From Ceratotherium simum simum (lineage: Eukaryota > Chordata > Mammalia > Perissodactyla > Rhinocerotidae): a DNA stretch of 64,000 bases. The stretch spans positions 57,150,816 through 57,214,815 of the forward strand of contig NW_004454162.1 of assembly GCF_000283155.1 (NCBI RefSeq), given 5' to 3'. Both the position numbers and the translations under genes were made by a program. This document shows, piece by piece, positions 32,229-44,639 of this stretch. Within the stretch, counting starts at the first letter, position 1, and every line of letters begins with the position of its first letter. Under the pieces are notes generated by a model. That model did not search any database, was not told the DNA's origin, and worked only from the letters and a program-made list of their open reading frames with translations.

Positions 32229-33501
32229 AGAAAGATCTACAATGTCATTTGCAAAGAAAATGGGATAAAATGCCATGCTATTCCTTTAAGGCTTATGTAC
32301 AATAAATGTGGAAAAATGCACATGGAATTTAAAGTAATTCATGCACTTGTCTATTAAATTTCTCTGGAATTCAAAATAGAGTTCTAAATGTATTTTTTAA
32401 TCACCTTGTAATGTTTTTAAAAATTCTTCAATAACTATCGAAATGTTCTAGTCCCTGACAAGTGCACCACTGCCATGGCCACAATCTTGCTAACAGCTGT
32501 AGCCTCAGACACAGCCAGGGTGCTAGGGGTTCATCCTAGTTTCTTATGAAAACTCATCCTGATTGGTCACCTGATTTTTTCAGGTCCTGGCCCCTGGGCC
32601 ATGCTTTGCATGGACTGATTATCAGCGATGACTATGGGTAATCTGTTTCTCTTGAACACACATCTGTTCTGTACAGCTGACCCACGCTCTGCTGGTGTGG
32701 ACCTGATGAGGCAAGAAGACTCCAGACTCTTCACAGCCCCCCGAGGTTTGTGAAATACCGTCCTGGAGCTTTACCTACCCTGTTATTTGTCACCTTAATT
32801 GTCACAGATGATTAAAAACTGAGTATAATATTCTGAAAAACTCAAATTTCACATTTGGCCATTAACATTCATACTCCAGCTTAATGTTCTAAAAATTTTA
32901 TATTCAGAAGGAACAGATTTTTATTTGAAGACTGTAGAATTCAAATTATAGACATAAAAATATAATTTTACCATCCTATTGTTTTTTATAAAATATATTT
33001 TATAGTTATTGTTAATTCACTCGATATTTTTATTTCAAGTAATTTTCCCCCTTTTCTACTTGAGAAAACAAGAAGGTAAGAAAATCTATCATTTGGAAAT
33101 TTACAAAACTGTTATTTCTTCACTTCTATAAATATTACTTAAAATAGCCCTTTAGAAGGGAAAATAATTTTTTCTTACCCAGGATCACACTTAGAAGATG
33201 TTCCCATATAACCAAAATATTTTTTAAAAGCAATTCATTTAAGAAAGACACACTTTAGATGACTGGCTGGACCACTGAGCTCTCTGACATCAACCAGTGG
33301 TGACACAGGCTTGTAATCCAGAGTGACAGATATCTACGTGCACACACATACACGTGTTAACATTCCCTTCACTGAACAGAGCCGGATGCCAGGCCACAGC
33401 TCCTGACCTCTGGTGAATACATGAAACGCTAAGAGCACACAACAGACAAGAAGCCATGTCGCCCGCCCGAGCCCCGGGAACGGTCTGCACAGGACGCATA
33501 C

Positions 33502-33694
33502 CCGTGATGTTGATGGGAACCACATCCGCCTGGACCGCCTGGGCCTGCTGTCGCGTCTTTTCTTCCGGGGTCGGCAAGGGAAGTGACTTGGCCCCGTTGG
33601 TTTGAGTATTAAGGTCGGAGAAGTCACTTGAGGTTGGCGTCTTAGGTCTCCTGATGGAAATAAGTCTTTCCTCTTCCGACGAAGAGATGGAACC
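33502..33694 (-). CDS. NHSL1: NHSL1 coding exon
   Basis: A 193-bp exon encoding GSISSSEEERLISIRRPKTP, TSSDFSDLNTQTNGAKSLPL and PTPEEKTRQQAQAVQADVVP, ending INIT plus one base. The SSSEEERLISIRRPKTP and PLPTPEEKxRQQAQ blocks are NHS-family signatures. On the - strand the acceptor is TTTTTCCCCCTGCAG|GGTTCC, with a strong pyrimidine tract, and the donor is ACGG|GTATGC. The exon starts in phase 0 after the Lys-ending exon at 50795 and passes one base to the next exon. An ERE SINE ends its tail only about 75 bp upstream of this acceptor. Confidence 0.96.
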
Positions 33695-33769
33695 CTGCAG
33701 GGGGAAAAAGTAAGAAGAAGCCGTAGCGTGTAAACAGCTGGCAGAAACATTTAAAAATGCATTTCTCTC

Positions 33770-34018
33770 TTTTTTTTTTTTTGTGAGGAAGATCAGCCCT
33801 GAGCTAACATCTGCCAATCCTCCTCTTTTTGCTGAGGAAGACTGGCCCTGGGCTAACATCTGTGCCCATCTTCCTCCACTCTATATGGGACACCACCACA
33901 GCATGGCTTGCCAAGTGGTGCGTCGGTGCGCGCCAAGGATCCGAACCAGGGAACCCCGGGCTGCCGCAGTGGAGTGCACGCACTTAACTGCTCGCGCCAC
34001 CGGGCCGGCCCCCCCCCT
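33770..34018 (-). mobile_element. ERE SINE, sense to NHSL1
   Basis: In reverse complement it begins at the GGGCCGGCCC end near 34016 and carries the tRNA-like promoter text, a body with 'ctaacatctgccaatcctcctctttttgctgagg' on the + strand, and an A tail (T run at 33770-33782). The GGGCCGGC head is followed on the + strand by a run of C then T that obscures the target-site duplication. It sits just upstream of the exon at 33694. Confidence 0.92.
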
Positions 34019-34152
34019 TTTTTTTTAATTTAAACTGATTTGAAGGAAGTCAAAAGAATTGGTCACATTTAGGAACAGAAGCAATGATTTGCAAGAAACC
34101 TACTCATCATCCTGAGCATGACCCACAGTATATATGATTCACAGAGGTCTTC

Positions 34153-34403
34153 TTTTTTTTTTTTTTTTTGTGAGGAAGACCAGCCCTGAGCTAACATCCG
34201 ATGCCAATCCTCCTCTTTTTTGCTGAGGAAGACTGGCCCTGGGCTAACATTCGTGCCCATCTTCCTTCACTTTATATGGGACGCTGCCACAGCATGGCTT
34301 AACAAGCGGTGCGTCGGTGCACGCCCGGGATCTGAACCAGCGAACGCCAGGCCGCCACAGCGGAGCACGCACACTTAACCACTTGCGCCACCGGGCCAGC
34401 CCC
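34153..34403 (-). mobile_element. Second ERE SINE, sense to NHSL1
   Basis: The same subfamily and orientation as the neighbour 130 bp away, with the longer body shared by both. A perfect 13-bp target-site duplication, CACAGAGGTCTTC, lies at 34140-34152 and 34404-34416, proving an independent retroposition rather than a segmental copy. Confidence 0.95.
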
Positions 34404-35109
34404 CACAGAGGTCTTCATCTCCACACCATGAGGAGGTTTTGCTGACGCACAAAATCTCTTAAGTTTTTCCTGCTTTTCCTACATTTACTGTGGTCAGAAA
34501 GCTTATGGGTTTAGTTTAACATTAGAAGCCCAGAGAAACATCACAGCTGTGGCCATCAGTTTTCATTTTTATTAAAATTTAGTTTTGCTCAAAGTAACTT
34601 CTAGCCTCAATCTCATTTCCTTTAGGCTCCGACCTGATGGAACATTTCAAAAATGACAGAGCTATTGTTGCTCAATTATTTGTGCTCTTCTGAAACCATT
34701 TACATGGAAAAAAATCGGTGTGAAATTGTTAACTTATAAGAAGCTGACTAAGGCTCTGCTCCGAGCCTTATCAGAATTCCATGAAAGCATTTCCAGCAGC
34801 GTCTGCTTTGACACAGATTAACACCCTAACTGGGAGCCTTCTCAACAACACCTTTCTTCCCACAACATCTTAAAAAGTGTAAGCAGAAAAGTCGTTTTGA
34901 CAAGCATTTTATCGTGGACTTCACAGCAGCTGGTTCTGTGACAAGGAAACTCTAAGAACTTAAAAGAAATGCAACGTGCTCAGGAAGAACAACAGAAGAA
35001 GGGCAATGGACTTTGTTGGGAAATGGCAGGTTATAATTACAATAAATGTGTAAGAATTACTCTTCAAGTCGAAAGCATTTAAACTAACCACACCTATGAA
35101 AATAATGCA

Positions 35110-35370
35110 TTTAAAAGAGTTTTACTTAAGAATAAACAGCAATGAACCTTCCCAAGGGAACACCTGTGTGGCCAGCCCCAGGTCCATTCAGGACACCCCC
35201 CTACCCCAAACAGGGTAACTGCCCTCCCGACCTCCAACCCCAGATTCGTTCCCTGGATCTGAGCTTTCTCTAAGAGGAACCGCACTGCATGTCCTCTTTT
35301 GTGACTTACTTCTTCCACTCAACATTATGTTTGTGAGGGTTTATCTATCTTTACAAAGCAGATGTGGATG
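35110..35370. repeat. Possible old L1 3'-end fragment
   Basis: Text such as 'cctcttttgtgacttacttcttccactcaacattatgtttgtgagg' resembles a segment common in old mammalian L1-derived repeats. Similar text occurs near 39180-39620. The family was not settled. Confidence 0.35.
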
Positions 35371-37059
35371 CCTTTCTGGGTTTAATGCACGTTTCTAAGG
35401 TGACACAGGTAAGAAATGTGCAGAAATGCATCAGTTAGAAATCTCAAACACTTAGAAGAACACTATCATCACTGTTCACTGCTATTCAATTAATCTCGCT
35501 GCAAATATCTGTTGATTCTACAACCAGTAGAGCTCCACAAATCTGAAAAAGACCACACACGAGCTAATGAAAGGAGTTTGATGTTGGGGACAGGGTCCTA
35601 GGCCAAGAATGCAAAGACCTGGTCTATTCACTTCAGACCTTCCAGTCAAGTGACTTCGAGGCCGTTCCTAAACGTTGATGTTTCCTTTGCTCTAAGATGG
35701 GGCTATATGTGTACCTCTGCATCCACAAGGGGTACTCCCAGGACCTAATGAGATCACACCATAAAATGTCTAGGATGGTTAAATACCATGGACATGGAGC
35801 TGGTGGTCACACAAACACGACTTTAGGAAAGCAAAATCATGAATTGGCAAGTACTCAATTTTTTCTTTTATTGCAAGCAAACTAACAATAATAAAGGCAT
35901 TGTGGAAATAAAAACACAGAATAAATTGTAATTAGACATCTCAATATATTATTGACTTTATATTCTTAATACATAAAACATGTAAAATGATAATCTTGTT
36001 TTTTTCCCACCTAAGGAAAATGTGAAATAAATTTTGTAATTAAAGTGACAAATAAATATACTCAATCTATAATGAGCATATGTTACTGACATCTGATTAT
36101 GCTACTAAACTACACCACATCCATTCATGTTTGATCCGATTCTCGTTAAAATGGTCACAACTCCTACAGGTCCCTGAGAGACACTCAAGGATCTCTGAGT
36201 CAGAGCAGCAGCGGAGTAGATGCTGTAAATTCATGTAAATCAATTATCTCCAGCCTTTCTGCAGTTGTGACAGTCTAGTTATATTTGACTTATAATACAT
36301 ATTGTCTCCCCTTAAGGTGCAGACACACACACACACAACTACAACTAATTTTATTTGAGAATTTCATGACAGTTTGCATGAAAGTCACAAGTCTGAGATT
36401 GAATCTCTATCTAGTAAATTTGAAGGTTACTCCAATTTTCCGATACAGACATAGAAATAATTTTTCAGGCCACCTTTAAATAGAGCACAAATTTCAAAGG
36501 CCGTAAGAAGCAAATTCTAACCCAAAAGGTTTAAAAGGAAGAAAAGCCAAAGCTTCAGCTTGACGGAGAACCGACGACGACATCCTGCAGAGAGGGTTTC
36601 CTTCTCCTTCTCGCGCGAGTCTGCGGGTCGTGGAGACTATTCTGTGGTTTGCACACTTCTCATCAGCCCCGCTGACCTGCTCCTCTTTGGTGGACCAACA
36701 CGCCAGAATGAGAACAGTACTTCAGTTTAGCCTTACTGCCAGGGGACAATCGCCAGGGACGTCCAGTGTGACAACTGACAAAGAGAATCTACTTTATAAC
36801 GTGCTCCCCTCATTCAGAAGAAAACTCGCCAGACAAGCAGTGCATGGAGAAAGTTCTCTGCAAACGTGACTGTTACACGGTGCCACAATCTACTGAAGAG
36901 AAACAAACACCAGGATGGTCTGCTCTGACTCCCGTCCCCCCAAGACCTGTCAACGAGCGGGGCCACAGGAAACCCCTCCCGTGCTCCGTGTCAGGAACAT
37001 CACAGTTACTCCATGAGGATGGACACTCTGGGGCTCTGGATCATCATGTCTGCCTCTAA

Positions 37060-37600
37060 CTGGTCTCCACGCTTCTGACCTCGCTGACCACCTTGCCCTC
37101 CACCTCCTGCTCCAACAGTCTCTCAGCACAGCAGCCAGAGGGATGCTTTTAAAACGTGAGTCAGATCATGCTGCTCCTCTGCTCAAACCCTCCAACATCC
37201 TTACTGGGACCTACAAGATGCTCCTCTCTCTGACCTCATCTCCACTACTCCCTCCCACATTTATTCCACCCCAGCCGCACCCTCCTCCATGCAGTGCCTT
37301 CATGTACCAGGCACGCTTCTGCCTCAGGGCCCCCACACCTGCTGCTCCACCACCTGAAATGCCCTCCCTTAGACATCCTTGCAGACAGCACCTTCTTACT
37401 CTTCAGGTGTGCAGTCAGAGCTCCTCCTTGCTGAGGTCTTACCTGTTCACCCTAGCTAAAATTTCAACTCCTCCCCTGTATTTTGTATCCCCCTTCTCTG
37501 CTTTCTGTTTTCTCTTTAGTACATACCACTAGCATACAAATATTTTGGTGATTTATCTTGTTTGTCTCTCCCACGAGAACGTAAGTTCCAGGAGGCTTTA
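37060..37600 (+). repeat. L2 LINE 3' end
   Basis: A long ordered match by eye to the L2 ORF2 3' end: 'ctggtctccacgcttctgacc', 'agccagagggatgcttttaaaacgtgagtcagatcatgctgctcc', 'tgaaatgccctccc', ending in a 'gtctctcccacgagaacgtaagttccaggagg' text. Open frames across it (37143-37532) are decayed LINE sequence. Confidence 0.8.
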
Positions 37601-39629
37601 GATCAGAATTGCACAGAGAGCTACCGCAGAATTTGAGCTCAAAAAGGGGGCACCATTTAGTAACTGATGGCTGTTGCCCTGGGTTACAGGCTTTCCAGGA
37701 ATTGGTGCCTCACTCATCTTTACCACATTAGCCTTGTTTTATAAATAAGGAAATGGAGTAAAGTAGCTTTACTTCTGGAAAGTTCACACGTGGCAACTGG
37801 GATTAGAGCCCACACCGGACCCTGAAGCCTCCGCTGTTAGTGCAAAATAGCAACCTGGTGGTACCCGCAATGACGTGGTTTTCTGACCTAAAGATAAAAT
37901 CTCCATTTCTCTCTCTAAATAAGAACAAAGCCTTCTGACATGTGTCCGAGCCAGTGGTGTGGTGTGGTGGGTGGAACCACACCTCTGGGGAGGTCAATGG
38001 CCCGGCCCGGTCACTGACCAGCGGTTTGCTCTGAGTACTCGAGCTCCTTGTGCTCAGAGCAGAAAACTCAGGTGGCGTCACCAATGCTTCACGTTAAGGG
38101 GCTCCCTCAGCATAATGTGAGTTATTTTGTTACATCTAAGTCTCAAGCTGCCTTGACTTTAGAACTAAGTCAGAACTTAGATGCAGTTTTTGAATCTGTC
38201 AGTTGGTCAGTAGTGTTCACAAGACCCCACACCCTTGTCTGGAAGGAGTAGAGTCACAAATGACACTTAAGAAACCATGATTCCTTGTGTCAAACTGCTC
38301 AATCTGGAAAGACATCACCTGCCCCCCAGCATGTTCTGTGGATTTGGATGCTGCTAACTTGCATTTCAGAGACCACTGGGTCCTGTCTGGAAATAGACAC
38401 ACTCCCCCCAAACAACAGCAGGGCTGAAATATGGTGTCTTGGCAGGCGGCCAAGTTACCAAAAACTGGGTGTAACTGTGAAACACAGATTAGCCCAGGCT
38501 TTTTTTTTTTTAATCTGCTATGCTTTTAAAAATTAGAAAACCTAATTATAGCCAGAGCTGAACTTAGCCTTCATTTAGCAATTATTACACAAAAACAGGC
38601 ATAGAACAGAAGAAACTATGTGGAGTGTTACTTAAGAGACACCAACACACATCCCAATCCTTCTGGGGGACGTACTCGTCTTCAGCGTTTCTCTCCAGAA
38701 TTAAATCTTTCTCCAGTGGACTCTTGGTTAAGATTCTAGAGAGCTCTATAAGGTGTCAAAGCTTCTGCAGTATTTCTTGGCTCTGTGCTTCTCCCACCTT
38801 CGATACCCTTAGACACACGAGATGCTGACTCAATTCTCCTCCCTCCTTAACCTTTCCTCCCTGGACCCCACAACGACAACAACACAGGGTGCTGGAAATG
38901 GACCCACACAGAAGCACGTCCATGGCACCTCCAGCAACCTTGGGAGGAGGTTTCCATGTCCACTTATTAAATCATTTCAGTTGTTCCTTCTCTCCTACTC
39001 ATTCTATTACCACAAACCTAGCCTCCTTATCAAGGGCTCCAAATTTTCTTACCACATATTGAATTAAAATACTTGGGATTTAAACTATCATATATTAAGT
39101 GATCTTTTCCTCAAAATAATAAAAACAATTAGCATAAATGTTCAAACTAATACAGTAATTTCTTGTTTTAATCATCTTTTTATTATTATAAATCATATAT
39201 ACAAATTATGTAACATAAGATAATGAATATTTAGGAACTCACGACCTAAGCCACGACTTAAAATATGACCAATAAATGCATCTACCTCCATGCTCCTCCC
39301 TATTCCCCCAAGGTAACCACTCTCCCGAATTTTCTGTTAATCATCCCCTTACTCGTTGTTGTGTGTGTGTATGAACATGTCTGAATTACATGTTTAGACT
39401 TGTTTTGACTTTATGAAAATAGTATTGTTTTCTTTGTGGTGGTATTTACATACCATTATGTTTCTAAGACACATGCATGCTGTCATGTGAGCCCACAATT
39501 CCCTATTTCACGGGAGCACACACTCCACTCCAATACCACATTTATTCATTCTTTTACTGATGGACGGTTGGGCTGTAAAGATGTTCTTTCTATTATCTCA
39601 ATGATTCAGAACGCCCTGAGAGAGTGACT

Positions 39630-39960
39630 CGGAGGAAAGGGCTGTGGCTAAGGCTCAATTCTCCGCATACTCGTTGTTGGGGGAAACGGGCTCTGGAGTT
39701 GCAGATCTGGAGTTAAATCCTGGTTCACTTTTGGGGGTGATGGATGCGTTTACCATCTTGATTGTGGTGATGGTCCCATGTACGTATACATACGTCAAAA
39801 CTTATTAAATTTTACACTTTAAGTATGTGTTGTTTATTTTATGTAAATTACATCTTGTAACATCCGTTTTAAGAAACACAGAGATCTCAGTTTCAGTATT
39901 TAAAGCTACGTGATCTTAAGGGAGTGATGTAATCTCTCCAAGAAACAGTTTCCTCACCGT
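39630..39960 (+). repeat. MIR split by a younger insertion
   Basis: MIR-like text ('gggctctggagttgcagatctggagttaaatcctggttcac') stops near 39725 and resumes after 39862 ('ctacgtgatcttaagggagtgatgtaatctctccaag', 'cagtttcctcaccgtgaactggg'). The gap is filled by an L1 3'-end-like piece. Confidence 0.6.
39726..39862 (+). mobile_element. L1 3'-end fragment nested in MIR
   Basis: The text 'gggggtgatggatgcgtttaccatcttgattgtggtgatggt', 'gtatacatacgtcaaaacttattaaattttacactttaa' and 'gtttattttatgtaaattacatct' is a well-known 3' terminus of old mammalian L1 elements. It interrupts the surrounding MIR. Confidence 0.65.
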
Positions 39961-40824
39961 GAACTGGGCACAATCCAGGGGCCGTGGGGTTGCAGTAAGT
40001 CCCAGGTGGACTCACACATAGCACTGAGCCAGCCTCTGAGCTTCCCCACCTGCCAGGTGCTTGGCCCCGTGCTGGGAATGCAGAGATAACAAGACAGGGA
40101 TGCTGTCCCCCATCTAGAAGGGAAGGCAGGTATGAACAGAGCCTTCTTCCAGTGTGATGGGAGGTGCGTAACAAAAGAAACTGAACAAGCTACTCTAGAC
40201 ACCCTCATGTTGGAAGGCACAAAGGCCTGGAAGTGGCTTACCCTAATCCTCGAGACCTTGCCTGTAGGGTGCAGAGTAACAAGTACACAGATCGCAGAGC
40301 AGTGAACACACGGAGTAGCAAGGACTCCTGCGTGTCCAGCGTGTCCTGAAAGTACCACGGAGACCCAGCAGGAAACTCGTGGACCCAGAGGCACCACGAG
40401 TGTCTCTGGACTGGAAGCAAACGGAGGCCAGGACTGCGTCGGCACACCGGGACCAAGAAGGACCCACATGGCCTTTGAAAAAACCGCAGGAATGAATGAA
40501 TACCAGACAAGCCAAAGACGGAAGGAAAAGTGACAATAGCAGGCAAAATGAGGAGGAATCATTTAGCAATCTTGCCCTTTTATTTAACCAACATGATGCA
40601 ATAAAAAGAAATGAAACAGTGTGAAGCCCTGACTCACGCCCTCCCTGATGCGTTCTGGCTGCGAGATCCTGGGAAAGTAATTTCATGTCTGAGTCTCAGC
40701 TTCCAGATCATTAAAATGATAGTAAGGATTGTTAAAATACCTGTTTCGTGGGAGTTCTTGTAGAAAATGAGATATAATTTGTGAAAAAGCTCTGAGCATG
40801 TTCTAAAGTGTTCTATGATTATTA

Positions 40825-40848
40825 TATTTTACATATATATATATATAT
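40825..40848. repeat. TA microsatellite
   Basis: A short run of alternating A and T around 'catatatatatatatatattcc'. Confidence 0.8.
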
Positions 40849-41079
40849 TCCACTATTATATTATTATAAAGTTAGTGCTAGTGTGACCACGGGCGGTTCT
40901 ACATACAGACAACCTGAAACCTCTCAATTCTTTGCTTTAGGTAGGAAATTCTATGTGGGTGGAATAAAAGCCTTAGAATGATTGGGAGAGCAGCCAAATT
41001 TTCATAAAAACAGACGTAGTCCATGGAGTCATTTTCTTTGAAGTCTGGTCTGAAAACCATGCAGTTTAATGATACCATT

Positions 41080-41390
41080 CATCACTATCTGAGCACATCC
41101 TATGTGCCAGGCACCAGGCTAAGGATCTCACAAACGTTAACTACTCCAATCTCAAAACAACCCTCCAGGACAGGTTTATTATCAAAACCAGGCGGCCTTT
41201 AAGAGTGAAGGGGGTGCTATTAATGATTACACAGGACGGCAGCTGTACAGCAGCACTGTCCTGAGCAAACAGAACACGTGGTTTACAACTCTTTACAGTG
41301 GAGGAAACCGAAGTTCACAGAGGGAAGCAGTTTGCCCAAGGCCACCGGCGTCGACAGGTGGAAGACTGCCCCACACGGGTGCCCTGGGCC
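41080..41390 (-). repeat. MIR SINE fragments (reverse orientation)
   Basis: 'gagcacatcctatgtgccaggcaccaggctaaggatctcacaaacg' and later 'ctctttacagtggaggaaaccgaagttcacagagggaagcagtttgcccaaggccac' are typical of reverse MIR text. It may be two copies. Confidence 0.6.
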
Positions 41391-42849
41391 TGTCATGTCA
41401 CACAAGCCTGCTGCATCTGCAGTTAGAGAGTAAGGCTCCCGTCCTTCTGTCTTCAAAGTCCTCCTTCGACTGAAACATCTCTTATCAAGGAAGACTAAAA
41501 CAGAACCCAAGATGCCAGTTCAAAGAAAAACAGGAAATAGAAAAGAAAATTGCAGTTTCTATCACTACCATCAAAGCCAACCGTTTATTACCATAATCCC
41601 AGTGTACTTTATCTGTTTGGGGGTGAATTTTACATGAGAGACTGAGTAACACCCAACACTCTCATGATTGACACCCTTTCTGCTGAGACAACAGGGCCTC
41701 TCTGAATGTCTCCCAGCCCAGTGAACAGATCATCAAGCATAACCTCCAACAACACAGCAGGAGAAATGCCCTATCGACTCACAGGAACATGTTGCCATCT
41801 GTAACTGAACTTCCTCAAAACACTCGAATAATCTCTCTGCTAGTACCTGGCACACACTGAAAACCAAAAGAACAAAAAAAAAGTCAAGACTAGACCAACA
41901 CTAAAGCAGTGACTTACTCTTCGATTTCCCAGTTAAATAAAAGGTATTTTATGAGATTTCTACATCTTTTTTTGTAGACAGCATTTTTCAGGCAGCGTGT
42001 TTGATATTTAGACGATACACATAACAGATATAGTTGGAACTATTTCAAACAAGTTTTTTTCTCGCCACACTTCATCACCAGTTTGAAAGACGTCATTCTT
42101 CATACTATACACAGGAGTCCCACCTAGTAAACGTTTTACATTAGGATCCAGAATAAAAAACAGCTGTCCTGAGGCTCTCTGTTCTAATTTGTACATCCTG
42201 AACCTTTGCCCTCTGAGCAACCCTCATGTCAGGAGAGGGCTTCCATCCTAAGCGCAGAGCAGACACTTAATATTTGTTGAATGCAAATTAGCTTTCCCTT
42301 CTAAACAACTCTTCTGACCTCCGAGCGTCTGCAGCCTGAGCACTTACCTGACACGTCCCTTCTCCCACCCAGTCCACCGCTGTCCTCGTGACACCCCACC
42401 CCCACCACCTACCCAGGAAACATAAAGAAAAGGGTTTTCCCCTCTAACCTGACTTCTGCGTGCTCTGCATTTAACACGACCTCAGCTGCTGGAGCAACTT
42501 GTAAGAACATGAACTGCAGGTCGGGGTCTTGGTCTTAACACGGAGACCACAACTGCTGGCTTGGAGCCCCTTCAGTCACGGGATTCCCACCAGATTTCAA
42601 AAGCCAGCATGATCCTACACTAAACCCCGGGAAGACTTTGGGCCCTTTTGGGACTTTATGTTCTGTTTTTACTGTTCCGTCCTATTGTCTGTACTCAGGT
42701 ACCACGTGGAATAACCCCTGACCCTCGTCCTTCCTCACAGCTCTTCACAGCCGCCCAGTTAGGAACCTCAGCTTCAGCCTCCCTGGTCCTCTCCCTCCTC
42801 CTCTCATCCCTTGAAATAACTCCCAACCAAACGAAAACTAAACAAAACT

Positions 42850-43920
42850 ACTCAACTTTTTACTGATATTGTGTTAATTTTATAAATTATCTTGGGAGAA
42901 CTGATGGCTTTTTGATATTGAGTCTTCTAATCTAAGAGCATGGTATGTCTTTCCATTTATTCAAATCTTATTTGTGTTCTTCTATAGTATTTCAGAGCTT
43001 TTTCATATAGATCTTGTACTTTTCTTATTAAATTTATGCCTACTTTGTCTGCTATAGCTATTTTGAATATTTTTTCTATCATATCTTCTAACCTGCCTTT
43101 GTAGATATGAAAGTTGTTGATTTCTATATAATAATTTTATACCTTACTATATCATTGAATTCTATTATTGATAGTAGTTTTTTCATTTTGTTCTCCTGGA
43201 TTCACCAAGAATACAAACTTGTGATGTACGTGTATCCATGCACATGAGGATAATATCCCCTGGGTCTTTCCCATTTTTGTATCTCTCGTTCCACAGCTTT
43301 TCCAATGGTGCTGCCAGTTCTTCCCACACACATACAATAGTGACAGAGAATGGCCCTGTCTCACACCTCATTCTAATGAGAATGGCCCCTTAAAAATTAT
43401 GTTGGATTTGGTGACAAGGCAGATACATCTCGTTAAGTTATGAGTATCCACTTGTTCCTATATTATTGAGTGTTTTTATCCAGAATGGCTGTTAAATTGT
43501 ATGAAGTACCTTGTCAATATCTATGGTTTTGATATAATTCTTCTCCTCAAATCTATTAATATGATTAATATATGATTGGATTACCTAATACTGAACATCC
43601 TTACATTACAACTAGAATAAATCCAGATTGATTTCGGAGTATTTGTCTTGTAAGGAGCTGCTAGATTATGTTTCCTAACGTTTTATTTATGACTTCTAAT
43701 GCCAGTACTCAGGAGAGAGACTAGCTAGTTTTTCTTTTTCAGCTTTGCCCAGTTTTTGTCAGATTCTGGCATCAGTGTTAAACTAATTCATTAAAAAAAA
43801 ATGCACCTTTTCCTTCTCTTTCTTTGCTCTGGAACAATTTCAAGCATTGGGTTTACCCAGTCTTTAAAAGCTTTAGTAAAACCCTCTCTGTGAGACCATC
43901 TGGACTTGACGTTTTTTTCA
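42850..43920 (-). mobile_element. Degraded L1 ORF2 fragment, antisense on +
   Basis: The + strand is T-rich with segments such as 'ttgatattgagtcttctaatc', 'catggtatgtctttccatttattcaaatc' and 'gattggattacctaatactgaac', which are reverse complements of L1 ORF2 text. Stops and frameshifts abound, so it encodes nothing. Confidence 0.7.
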
Positions 43921-43959
43921 ATTTGGTCCAATTTTTTTTTTTTTTTACTGGTTTCACTT

Positions 43960-44110
43960 TTTTTTCTTCCAGCTTTATTGAGATATAATTGACATATAAC
44001 ACTGTGTAAGTTTAAGATGTACAATGTAATGCTGATATATGCATATATTGTGAAATGATCACCAAAATAAGGTTAGTTAACGCATGATCACCTCACATAG
44101 TTACTTTTTT
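43960..44110 (-). mobile_element. Second L1 3' end, antisense on +
   Basis: After a T run, the text 'ccagctttattgagatataattgacatataacactgtgtaagttt' and 'tgaaatgatcaccaaaataaggttagttaac' is the reverse complement of a common L1 3' end. It appears inserted beside, or into, the preceding L1. Confidence 0.65.
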
Positions 44111-44329
44111 TGGCCAATTTGGTGCAAATTTTTTATAAAGTTTCTTTTTTAAAAATGGAAATCGGTCTAAAATATTAAATATAAAAGGTTAAAATATTCT
44201 CTAGAAGTTCTAGAGTCAGGTTTGATACATTATACAAATTAGAAAATCAGTTTCAACATTATCTATATATCTTCCATCTAAAAAGATGATATATATAATT
44301 TTTATTCCTAACCATAAAATCCTCTTCTT

Positions 44330-44530
44330 AAAATATGCTAGTGATTTCCTATCAGCTCTGCAGTAGAGGCTAACTTCTTTACTCAGCATCGCCTCTCTGT
44401 GATCCCACCTCAGCCTCCCTCCACCACATCCTGCCACCACTCTTGGGGAACTCAAGATCCGCAGAGCCGGTCCACCTGCTCTAACCCTTCACAACCTCAC
44501 CTCCCACGCCCTCAGCCCACCCACTCTCAG
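44330..44530 (+). repeat. L2 LINE fragment
   Basis: 'gatttcctatcagctctgcagtagaggctaacttcttt' and 'cctcagcctccctccaccacatcctgcc' follow L2 ORF2 3' order. Confidence 0.5.
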
Positions 44531-44639
44531 GGACATGCCCTAGACAGACTCGTAACACGACGCCTGAACTGAGGTTCTGGAGGTAGTTCAACAATTGGTA
44601 ATCCTACAGAATTTGCTGAAGGTGTGAGAAAAAGAAAAC

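Larger units (their letters stand above)
29065..33501 (-). other. NHSL1: NHSL1 intron
   Basis: About 4.4 kb. It holds an 18-bp tandem array at 31544-31635 and a + strand ERE SINE at 31991-32228, with short CA/TA tracts near 29940. The remainder is AT-rich unique sequence without recognised exons. Confidence 0.8.

Noticed and set aside
39954..40562. 202-residue - strand open frame
   Set aside because: It overlaps MIR and ancient-repeat text and has no recognisable protein. It shares no phase with NHSL1 exons.
43791..44024. Lys-rich 77-residue - strand frame
   Set aside because: It lies across L1 ORF2 and L1 3'-end fragments with A-rich tails.
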